Source: an uncultured Clostridia bacterium (GTDB taxonomy: Bacteria > Bacillota > Clostridia > Christensenellales > UBA1242). Taken from it: a DNA stretch of 5,526 nt. The position numbers and the translations under genes are program-made. The stretch spans positions 1 through 5,526 of the forward strand of contig CAKVEY010000058.1 in NCBI GenBank assembly GCA_934746185.1, written 5' to 3'. This document shows positions 1 through 5,415 of this stretch, one piece after another. The notes beneath the pieces are model-generated. The model was not told the DNA's origin, made no database searches, and was given only the letters and a program-made list of their open reading frames with translations. How positions within the stretch are numbered: position 1 is the stretch's first letter; the number at the start of each line of letters is the position of its first letter.

Positions 1-413
1 CTTAAAACTTCGTTTACATCTTTCATATCAACTTTGCCAGCATAGTTTAGTTTAAAGTGTTTCATAACGCTTGGTATAGACTTATCTTCTAAACTATTAA
101 TGATATTTTTAATTTCTTCTTTACTCATCATTTGTGGTAAAAATTTAGAAATAACATCGGCTTGTTTTTGAATATTTTCGGCTTCTAAATTGTTATTAAC
201 TTTTAAATAATTTTCTTTTTCTTCACTTAATTCTTTTAAGGTTTTTTGTAAAATTTGAACACAATCACTATCTTTTAACTCTTCATTTTTGGTTCTTTTT
301 TCAATTTCTGCTAGTTTAAATTTGTTTTTTACAATACTTAAAATTGTTTTTGCAACTTCATCTTTGTTTTTTAATGCTTCAATATTTGCTTTATTTATTT
401 CGTCTAAAATCAT
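1..413 (-). CDS. yqeY: YqeY family protein (GatB/YqeY domain), C-terminus cut off by window edge
   Basis: I translated this by hand from the reverse strand: 137 codons open from an ATG at 413-411 to the window edge. The product starts MILDEINKANIEALKNKDE, continues with LSIVKNKFKLAEIEKR, and later has SKFLPQMMSKEEI and AGKVDMKDVNEVL. These match the YqeY family pattern as I know it: a short helical N-terminus, an 'NxxxxxEIEKR' segment, 'YLPxQxxxEE' and a final 'G+xDxxxVNxxVKxxL'. Family members are about 145-150 residues, so only a few C-terminal residues and the stop should be missing. YqeY resembles the tRNA-binding tail domain of GatB, the amidotransferase subunit, but its free-standing role is not well established. 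It is the second gene of a minus-strand operon: its ATG overlaps the upstream hydrolase stop as ATGA (413-410), which suggests translational coupling. An AAAGGAG ribosome binding site lies 7 bases upstream. Confidence 0.88.
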   Translation of the reverse strand, partial: MILDEINKANIEALKNKDEVAKTILSIVKNKFKLAEIEKRTKNEELKDSDCVQILQKTLKELSEEKENYLKVNNNLEAENIQKQADVISKFLPQMMSKEEIKNIINSLEDKSIPSVMKHFKLNYAGKVDMKDVNEVL

Positions 414-1321
414 ATATTTTCTCCTTTATTTTCTTCATCTTCTTCTATAAATTTTTGTAAATATTCAATAAAAGTATCGCTACTTTCATTTAATAAGTTA
501 TGTCTTAAATCTTTAAAAATAATTTTATCATATTTTATTTTGCAAGACTTAAATCGACTTGCTAGTTGAGTTGTTTTTTTACTAAAATCAGTTACAATAT
601 CGTATTCGCCACTAGTTAATAAAAATTCTTGTTGAGTATCTATTTTAACTAAATTCTTTTTAGAATAGGTGGTTGCTAAACCTTTATAAATACTATTTAA
701 AATATTTGCCGATAGATTAAAATTACAAAATTTATCTTGTTTAATTTTATCCATATAAATTTTGTTGGTGCTTATATATGCACCTTCTTCAAACTTTTTG
801 GCGTACTTATTAAATATTAATTTATTTAAACTTTTTGCTTCACTTTGTTTGTTTATAAACACCATTGTTAGCCTAGTTAAACACACTAAACAATAGTTTT
901 TTATATTAAATAGTTCAAAAGGCGAGCCAACAATAATATTTTTGCATTTATCGTGATAAAATTGCATTGCCCTTGTTACAATAACGCCACCAAATCCAAC
1001 ACCAATATTAATTATAGGTAAACTATATTTTTTAGCAAGATATTTGTTTAAATATAGAACATCTCTTACAGCATCGTTAAAAAAATTGCCCTGATAAGTT
1101 CCAAAAGGACCTTGACTACTTTCTTTATGTGCTCTAATATCATAAGTAAAAACATTATAACCTAATGTTTGCATTTTTAGGGCAAACTCATCATATAAAC
1201 CAGAGTATTCTTTAACATCGGTTGTTATAATAATTTCGCCTTTTGGGTTATCAGCAATAAATTCTTTGGCATAAAGCAGAAATCCGTCGTAACTTTTTAT
1301 TTGTTTTTGTTCTTCAACCAT
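410..1321 (-). CDS. Alpha/beta-hydrolase-fold protein (serine aminopeptidase S33 / monoacylglycerol lipase-like), predicted catalytically inactive
   Basis: A 303-residue protein from the ATG at 1321. It follows the S33/monoacylglycerol-lipase-like layout: an early 'DG' strand (SYDGFLLY, near residue 10), a segment where HGxxEHSxRY is expected (TDVKEYSGLYDEFA, 34-47), YDIRAHKESS where DHRGHGxS is expected (60-69), the nucleophile-elbow strand (PIINIGVGFGG, 102-112), the acid-residue loop (LLTSGEYD, Asp241) and the catalytic-His motif (DLRHNLLNE, His274). Asp and His are kept, but the elbow GxSxG reads G-V-G-F-G, so the nucleophile Ser is Gly109 (codon GGA at 997-995), and the oxyanion HG is TD. 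It is therefore probably not a functional lipase or esterase; a binding, scaffold or regulatory role is inference. It lacks a signal peptide, so it is likely cytoplasmic. A longer reading from a TTG at 1339 is possible but would place the start upstream of the -10 element. The gene leads the operon with yqeY. The fold assignment is firm; the biological role is unknown. Confidence 0.8.
   Translation of the reverse strand: MVEEQKQIKSYDGFLLYAKEFIADNPKGEIIITTDVKEYSGLYDEFALKMQTLGYNVFTYDIRAHKESSQGPFGTYQGNFFNDAVRDVLYLNKYLAKKYSLPIINIGVGFGGVIVTRAMQFYHDKCKNIIVGSPFELFNIKNYCLVCLTRLTMVFINKQSEAKSLNKLIFNKYAKKFEEGAYISTNKIYMDKIKQDKFCNFNLSANILNSIYKGLATTYSKKNLVKIDTQQEFLLTSGEYDIVTDFSKKTTQLASRFKSCKIKYDKIIFKDLRHNLLNESSDTFIEYLQKFIEEDEENKGENI
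421..427 (-). promoter_or_regulatory. Ribosome binding site of yqeY
   Basis: The minus strand reads AAAGGAG here, 7 bases before the ATG at 413. The site lies inside the 3' end of the upstream hydrolase gene, as expected for a coupled second cistron, and it fixes the yqeY start. It contrasts with the operon's first gene, which has no such site. Confidence 0.85.
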
Positions 1322-1327
1322 AAATAA

Positions 1328-1336
1328 ATTATACCA
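1328..1336 (-). promoter_or_regulatory. Extended -10 promoter of the hydrolase-yqeY operon, predicted leaderless
   Basis: The minus strand reads TGGTATAAT, a perfect extended -10 (TGnTATAAT). Exactly 6 bases separate the hexamer from the ATG at 1321, so the predicted transcription start is the A of the ATG. There is no good -35 at 16-18 bases, which an extended -10 can tolerate, and no Shine-Dalgarno sequence. The promoter supports the ATG at 1321 over the TTG at 1339. Confidence 0.7.
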
Positions 1337-1398
1337 CAATTTTTAAAAACTTTATAATAAAACTATAAATTTTTTAAATTAACTTTAAATTAGTGGTT

Positions 1399-1419
1399 TT
1401 TTATGCCAATTTTATGCAA
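1399..1419. repeat. Two tandem copies of an 11/10-base motif in the divergent intergenic region
   Basis: TTTTATGCCAA (1399-1409) is followed directly by TTTTATGCAA (1410-1419). The 11-base periodicity is about one helical turn, so both copies would face the same side of the DNA. It lies between the divergent hydrolase and protease genes. It may be a regulator-binding site, or chance in AT-rich DNA. Confidence 0.35.
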
Positions 1420-1462
1420 TTTTTTATTACATAATTAATAGATTTTTGCAAAAAATATTATT

Positions 1463-2473
1463 ATGAAAAAGTATGTTTTATGTTTAGTTATTATATTTTG
1501 CCTATTATTTAGTGGTTGTGCAAACAATGATTCTAGTGCAATAGTATCGAAAGAAGCAATGCGACCGAGATTAATTGAAAGTACAAATTATGCAACGACT
1601 ACTGAAATTGTTAAAAATGTTAGCCCTGCTGTTGTAGGTATTTATAGCGAAAGTGGTTATAGTGGTTCTATTGGAACGGGAGTAGCAATTAGTAGTGGTG
1701 GTTATGTATTAACTAATTCTCACGTTGTAACAAATAATAATGTTATTTTATATTTAGCAAGTGGAGATACAACAAAAGCGAAACTTGTTTATCGAGATAG
1801 TGGCATAGATTTAGCAATAGTTAAAAGTGAAGTAGATTTACCATATTTGAGCGTTGCAAGTAGTGGCGATTATAATGTTGGTGAAGATGTTTTAGCAATA
1901 GGAACGCCACTTGCGTTACAATTTAAACACACCGTAACAAAAGGAATAATTAGTGCTAAAAATAGAACGATAAAAGTTGATAATTCTACTGGCATTACAC
2001 TTCAAAATTTAATTCAACACGATGCTTCAATTAACCCCGGAAATTCTGGTGGCCCATTAATTAACTTAAAAGGTCAAGTTATAGGAATTAATACTGTAAA
2101 AGTAGAAGATGCCGAAGGTTTAGGTTTTGCTATTCCTACCGAAACAATCACGCCAATTTTTACTAAACTAAGTGCAACGGGAGAGTTTAAACCAGCGTTC
2201 TTAGGATTAAGTGGTTATGATGCAAGCATTTTTACTAATAATTCAAACACAGAAGGCGTTTATGTTTACAATATTAAACAGGGAAGCAGTTTAGATAAGT
2301 TAGGATTAGAAAAAGGTGATATTATAACAAGCCTTGCAGGAATTAAAGTAGATAATATGTTAAAATTAAGAAAAATTATGTATTCATTGAATGTTGGCGA
2401 TGATGTTGAAATTAAATATTTAAAAGATAATTTTGAAAATGTTAAGACATTTACTCTTTGCGAAAATTGTTAA
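1463..2473 (+). CDS. HtrA/DegP-type S1C serine protease, lipoprotein, with one PDZ domain
   Basis: A 336-residue trypsin-like serine protease of the HtrA family, which degrades or senses misfolded proteins outside the membrane. Residues 1-18 are a hydrophobic signal with K2-K3 and a lipobox-like LFSGC, so Cys19 is the likely lipidation site. Phe at -3 is unusual, so signal peptidase II processing is probable rather than certain. Many HtrA relatives instead have an N-terminal membrane helix. The catalytic triad is visible: His87 in TNSHVV, Asp116 in DSGIDLAIV, Ser195 in NPGNSGGPL. A single PDZ domain spans about 245-330 (GVYVYNIKQGSS, GLEKGDIITSLAG). The chain ends in CENC, an odd CxxC. It is a little shorter than typical HtrA proteins but complete. 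The ATG at 1463 is the only sensible start, because the next Met (33) lies past the signal. No Shine-Dalgarno sequence precedes it; a CATAAT at 1430-1435 is a weak -10 candidate. It stands alone, divergent from the hydrolase operon, and the permease downstream has its own promoter. Confidence 0.93.
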   Translation: MKKYVLCLVIIFCLLFSGCANNDSSAIVSKEAMRPRLIESTNYATTTEIVKNVSPAVVGIYSESGYSGSIGTGVAISSGGYVLTNSHVVTNNNVILYLASGDTTKAKLVYRDSGIDLAIVKSEVDLPYLSVASSGDYNVGEDVLAIGTPLALQFKHTVTKGIISAKNRTIKVDNSTGITLQNLIQHDASINPGNSGGPLINLKGQVIGINTVKVEDAEGLGFAIPTETITPIFTKLSATGEFKPAFLGLSGYDASIFTNNSNTEGVYVYNIKQGSSLDKLGLEKGDIITSLAGIKVDNMLKLRKIMYSLNVGDDVEIKYLKDNFENVKTFTLCENC

Positions 2474-2488
2474 ATTTTGTAAAACTAG

Positions 2489-2517
2489 TTGACAAAATCT
2501 AAAAATACTATTATAAC
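2489..2517 (+). promoter_or_regulatory. Sigma-70/A-type promoter of the permease gene, near-leaderless
   Basis: TTGACA (2489-2494, perfect -35), a 17-base spacer, then TATAAC (2512-2517, 5 of 6 to consensus). The ATG is only 9 bases after the -10, so the predicted start at about 2524-2527 leaves a 0-3 base leader with no Shine-Dalgarno sequence. This leaves no room for a leader riboswitch. Confidence 0.8.
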
Positions 2518-2526
2518 ATACCTTAT

Positions 2527-3483
2527 ATGTTTGAAAAAATATGGGGAGCACTTTTAGACGCAGGGTTAGATTGCCTTAAAATATTACCAATACTCTACTT
2601 AGTATATTTGCTAGTAGAGTATTTGTCGCATAAAAAAGAAGAAAAATTTGTAAATTTGCTTTCATCAAAAAATAAATTTAGCGTTTTAATCGGTGCATCT
2701 CTTGGTTGTATTCCACAATGTGGTTTTTCTACCGTTATGGCAGATATGTTTAATCATAAACTAATAGGAATTGGCACATTAATTGCCGTGTTTGTGGCTA
2801 CTAGCGATGAAGCAATACCTATACTACTAAGTTATCCAGATAAAATTATAGATATTTTAATCTTAATAGGTGTAAAATTTGTTTTAGCAATTATTTTCGG
2901 TTACTTATTCTATTTTGGTTATAGTCTAATATCTAAAACACATCATACTAAACAAAATTTAGCAAACGAAGGTGCAGAGAAGAATGATGAACAATATTTA
3001 GAACATCACGATTGCCAAATTGACGAAAAACATTTACATCATCATAAACACGAACACGGAGTAACAACTCCTTGCGATTGTTGTAGCGATAATATTTTTT
3101 TAGAAGCGTTAAAACATAGTTTGATAATTGTTTTATATGTTTTTATTGCAAATTTAATTATCAATTTAATTTTTGCTTTTGTTGGCGAAGAAGTGCTAGT
3201 AAAGGCACTTTCAGTTTCACCAATACTTCAAATTTTAATTAGCCCATTAGTTGGAATGATACCTAATTGTATTTCTAGCGTAGTTTTAATAGAATTATAT
3301 GTAAATAATGCTTTGATTTTTCCAGCATTAATTGGTGGATTAAGTGCAGGTAGTGGTGTTGGTTTAATAGTGTTATTTAAAAATCACAAAAATATTAAAC
3401 AAAATATATTTATTTTAATCTCATTATACTTAATTGGCATAATTATTGGTTTTGGTGGTTATTTTATTTTAAGTTTATTTTAA
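2527..3483 (+). CDS. Putative heavy-metal/manganese exporter permease (PF11449 ArsP_2-type family)
   Basis: A 318-residue polytopic membrane protein that I recognise as the 'putative manganese transporter / arsenic efflux' permease family (PF11449-like); substrate and direction are not proven for the family. It has two hydrophobic halves. The first carries GASLGCIPQCGFSTV (about 56-70) and VATSDEAIPILLS (90-102); the second carries LVGMIPNCISSVVLIELY (241-258) and the Gly-rich GGLSAGSGVGLIVLF (270-284). The paired IPQC and IPNC motifs, one per half, suggest an internally duplicated transport core. Between the halves, about 139-187, is a soluble loop rich in His, Asp and Glu, with HLHHHKHEH (169-177) and CDCC (183-186), a likely metal-binding or sensing site. 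In other Firmicutes I recall relatives linked to Mn-responsive control; here the transcript seems too short upstream for a riboswitch. The ATG at 2527 has no Shine-Dalgarno sequence. The gene is monocistronic, with its own promoter and terminator. Confidence 0.85.
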   Translation: MFEKIWGALLDAGLDCLKILPILYLVYLLVEYLSHKKEEKFVNLLSSKNKFSVLIGASLGCIPQCGFSTVMADMFNHKLIGIGTLIAVFVATSDEAIPILLSYPDKIIDILILIGVKFVLAIIFGYLFYFGYSLISKTHHTKQNLANEGAEKNDEQYLEHHDCQIDEKHLHHHKHEHGVTTPCDCCSDNIFLEALKHSLIIVLYVFIANLIINLIFAFVGEEVLVKALSVSPILQILISPLVGMIPNCISSVVLIELYVNNALIFPALIGGLSAGSGVGLIVLFKNHKNIKQNIFILISLYLIGIIIGFGGYFILSLF

Positions 3484-3514
3484 AAAGTTTGTAGTATATC
3501 TACAAATTTTTTTT
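3482..3514 (+). terminator. Intrinsic terminator after the permease gene
   Basis: TTTGTAG (3488-3494) pairs perfectly with CTACAAA (3500-3506) around a TATAT loop, followed by eight T (3507-3514). The stem extends outward through a G-U pair (3487) and five A-T pairs between AAAAA (3482-3486) and the T tract, so it could also act on the opposite strand to some extent. It begins within the stop codon and isolates the permease from rarA. Confidence 0.85.
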
Positions 3515-3574
3515 ATTTCAATTTTTACTAACTTTTATTTTATTTAAAAAAAATTTATATCTATTTTATTAAAT

Positions 3575-3603
3575 TTGTTTTTTAAATTAAATTATGTTAA
3601 AAT
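3575..3603 (+). promoter_or_regulatory. Promoter of rarA with extended -10, predicted leaderless
   Basis: TGTTAAAAT (3595-3603) is an extended -10 whose hexamer TAAAAT is 5 of 6 to consensus. A weak -35, TTGTTT (3575-3580), lies 17 bases upstream. Exactly 6 bases separate the hexamer from the ATG at 3610, so transcription should begin at the A of the start codon. No Shine-Dalgarno sequence is present. Confidence 0.65.
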
Positions 3604-3609
3604 TATTGT

Positions 3610-4881
3610 ATGGATAATTTTATAGACGATAAAAAATTTTCACCACTAGCAGATAGAATGCGACCAAATACTATTGAAGAGTTTATTGGACAAAAACATA
3701 TAGTTGGTGAAAATAAACCTTTATATAAAGCAATAAAAAACAAAAAAGTGGGCAACTCAATTTTTTATGGCCCACCAGGAACAGGAAAAACTACACTTGC
3801 TACAATTATTGCAAATTCTTGTGATGGAATTTTTAAAAAATTAAATGCTATTTCTAGTGGAAAAGACGATGCTAGATTAATTATTAAAGAAGCAAGGGCA
3901 AACTTACAATTATTAAATAAACAAACGTATTTGCTACTTGACGAATGCCATAGATGGAGCAAAGCACAAAGCGATAGTTTGTTAGAAGCAATAGAAGAAG
4001 GCAGTATTGTTTTAATTGGTTCAACAACTGAAAATCCTTTTACAAGTATGACAAGAGCAATTATTTCTCGTTGTTTTGTTTATGAATTTAAACCTTTAAC
4101 AAATGTAGATGTGGTTGAAGCGTTATCTAACGCAATTATAAATAAAGAAAAAGGTTATGGAAACTTAAATGTTAAAATAGATAAAGATAACTTGAATTTA
4201 ATAGCAAAATATTCTGGTGGTGATATAAGAAAATCATTAAATATTTTAGAATATGCTGTAAATACTCATTACAACGAAAAAGAGATAAAAATAACAAAAG
4301 AAAATATTGAAGATATTGCGAAAAACTTTAAATTAGCGTTAAACGATGATTTATATTATGATATGTTGTCGGCATATTGTAAATCTATTAGGGGAAGCGA
4401 TGCAGACGCGGCACTATTTTACGCTAATAAATTAATTGATAGTGGAATTGACCCATTAATTCTTGCTAGAAGACTAATTGCACACGCAAGCGAAGATATT
4501 GGTATGGCAGATTCTAACGCTTTACTTTTAGCCGTTTCAGCACATTATGCGATAGAACATTTAGGACTTCCAGAAGGAAATATTCCTTTAACTCACGCAA
4601 TAATTTACGCTTGTGAAGCAAATAAGTCTAATTCGGTAGTTAGGGCGTTAAATAAAGTTCAAGAAGATGTAGAAAACACAAAAACTATAACCATTCCAAA
4701 TAACTTAAAAAATCACCCATCAATTAATAAAGATGGAACAGGAGAGTATAAATATCCACACGATTATGGTGGTTATGTATATCAACAATATCTTCCAAAC
4801 GAGTTAAAAGATAAAGAATATTATAAACCATCTAATAACGGAAAAGAAAAAGGACTAATTAGAAAAAAAGTCAAAAAATAA
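3610..4881 (+). CDS. rarA: Replication-associated recombination protein A (RarA/MgsA, AAA+ ATPase)
   Basis: A 423-residue AAA+ ATPase of the RarA/Mgs1/WRNIP1 family, related to clamp-loader subunits. It acts in the cytoplasm at stalled or gapped replication forks, where RarA proteins are known to associate with SSB and the replisome. Motifs in order: the N-terminal signature PLADRMRPNTIEEFIGQKHI (12-31), Walker A GPPGTGKT (54-61), Walker B LLLDECHR (108-115), sensor 1 GSTTENP (137-143), a probable arginine finger in ISRC (Arg154), and sensor 2 GGDIRKSLN (203-211). The C-terminal tetramerisation region is complete: DPLILARRLIAHASEDIG, NKSNSVVRAL, and the terminal HDYGGYVYQQYLP. Length is close to the usual 420-450. 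DECHR in place of the more common DEIHR is a mild variant. The ATG at 3610 places the signature at the expected distance. It stands alone between the permease terminator and the next promoter. It has no Shine-Dalgarno sequence and a leaderless-type promoter. Confidence 0.96.
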   Translation: MDNFIDDKKFSPLADRMRPNTIEEFIGQKHIVGENKPLYKAIKNKKVGNSIFYGPPGTGKTTLATIIANSCDGIFKKLNAISSGKDDARLIIKEARANLQLLNKQTYLLLDECHRWSKAQSDSLLEAIEEGSIVLIGSTTENPFTSMTRAIISRCFVYEFKPLTNVDVVEALSNAIINKEKGYGNLNVKIDKDNLNLIAKYSGGDIRKSLNILEYAVNTHYNEKEIKITKENIEDIAKNFKLALNDDLYYDMLSAYCKSIRGSDADAALFYANKLIDSGIDPLILARRLIAHASEDIGMADSNALLLAVSAHYAIEHLGLPEGNIPLTHAIIYACEANKSNSVVRALNKVQEDVENTKTITIPNNLKNHPSINKDGTGEYKYPHDYGGYVYQQYLPNELKDKEYYKPSNNGKEKGLIRKKVKK

Positions 4882-4888
4882 TTATTAT

Positions 4889-4918
4889 TTGACAATTATT
4901 TCTTTATTGTTGTACAAT
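4889..4918 (+). promoter_or_regulatory. Sigma-70/A-type promoter of the DUF4279-like operon
   Basis: TTGACA (4889-4894, perfect -35), an 18-base spacer, then TACAAT (4913-4918, 5 of 6). The predicted start near 4925 gives a leader of about 90 bases before the ATG at 5016. The leader is strongly A- and purine-rich and almost devoid of C, so probably little structured. An 8-base palindrome, TTGTACAA (4910-4917), overlaps the -10 and could be an operator or chance. This is the only promoter in the window with a conventional leader length. Confidence 0.72.
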
Positions 4919-5000
4919 TAAAATAATTGGAAAAGAAATTAATAAAATTGCCAAAACAAGATAAAAAGAGATAATTAAGAAATAAGTTAGAAAAAAGAAA

Positions 5001-5006
5001 AGGGGG
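5001..5006 (+). promoter_or_regulatory. Ribosome binding site of the first DUF4279-like gene
   Basis: AGGGGG, 9 bases before the ATG at 5016. It selects this start over the out-of-frame ATG at 5009, which is too close and stops after a few codons. Confidence 0.8.
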
Positions 5007-5015
5007 AAATGGAAA

Positions 5016-5402
5016 ATGAAATATCATTTTAGTATTGTTATTAATTTTAAAAAAGATATAGATATAAAAAATTTAAGTAAAAAATTTGAATTAAAGCCTT
5101 ATAAATTAATAGAATTAAAAGATAGTAAAGCTTTGCCAAATTTTGAAAAAGTAGCAAAAATGTGGTATAGAACTAACGATTTTGAAGCTGCAAATGTAAA
5201 TGTACAATTTGATAAATTTGTAGAAAAAGTTAAAGTCTATTTTGAAGGCTTGCAAAATATTTTAAACGAAAATGATGGTAATTGCCATTTTGAAATTATT
5301 TTTACTGAATTAGAGCATTATCCTATTATTGCAATGAGTAATAACTCAGCAAAAATATTGGGGGAATTAGGTGCAGATTTTAGCGTAGATTTTTTAGTAT
5401 AA
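5016..5402 (+). CDS. DUF4279-like protein, first of a tandem pair
   Basis: A 128-residue soluble protein with no signal peptide or membrane segment. I recognise it tentatively as DUF4279 (PF14106-like). Supporting features are an N-terminal strand followed by an acidic turn and helix (FSIVINFKKDIDIKNLSKKF, 5-24), a short 'Lxx.P' stretch (LKPYKL, 26-31), a central Trp (KMWYRTND, Trp50), an amphipathic helix (FDKFVEKVKVYFEGLQNIL, 65-83), and a C-terminal end MSNNSAKILGELGADFSVDF (107-126) like the family's closing 'La.lGA.i.iDiY'. The biochemical role is unknown to me. It is followed after 13 bases by a homologous gene, so the two form a paralogous operon driven by the promoter at 4889-4918. 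Tandem small paralogs of this sort are sometimes immunity-like proteins, but nothing here shows a partner toxin. Codon and base use match the neighbours. Confidence 0.72.
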   Translation: MKYHFSIVINFKKDIDIKNLSKKFELKPYKLIELKDSKALPNFEKVAKMWYRTNDFEAANVNVQFDKFVEKVKVYFEGLQNILNENDGNCHFEIIFTELEHYPIIAMSNNSAKILGELGADFSVDFLV

Positions 5403-5403
5403 A

Positions 5404-5410
5404 AAAGGAG
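5404..5410 (+). promoter_or_regulatory. Ribosome binding site of the second DUF4279-like gene
   Basis: AAAGGAG just after the previous stop codon (5400-5402). The only codons at a plausible distance in the frame of the homologous protein are ATT at 5413 and ATT at 5416; the second has 5 bases of spacing. The site shows that translation restarts here even though no ordinary start codon follows. Confidence 0.75.
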
Positions 5411-5415
5411 AAATT

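Noticed and set aside
1322..1339. N-terminal extension of the hydrolase-fold protein from a TTG at 1339
   Set aside because: The extension is encoded by the extended -10 element itself, has no ribosome binding site, and adds six residues with no family support. ATG at 1321 fits the promoter better.
1430..1435. CATAAT as the -10 of the protease gene
   Set aside because: There is no TG extension and no -35 at 16-18 bases, and one such hexamer is expected by chance in this composition. It is noted only as a weak candidate.
2474..2526. Manganese riboswitch upstream of the permease, as seen with some metal exporters
   Set aside because: Only 53 bases separate the genes, and the promoter leaves at most about 3 bases of leader. 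There is no room for one.
3765..3962. 65-codon open frame on the minus strand
   Set aside because: It lies entirely within rarA, opposite the Walker A and Walker B coding region, and its product has no recognisable features. It is a shadow of rarA.
4876..4901. AAATAATT / AATTATTT inverted repeat as a rarA terminator
   Set aside because: The stem is all A-T with a 10-base loop and no convincing T tract after it, and it overlaps the -35 of the next promoter. A stable terminator hairpin is not supported.
4944..4980. Tiny leader peptide starting at a TTG in the DUF4279-like operon leader
   Set aside because: It has about eight codons, no ribosome binding site and no attenuator structure. It is chance in an A-rich leader.
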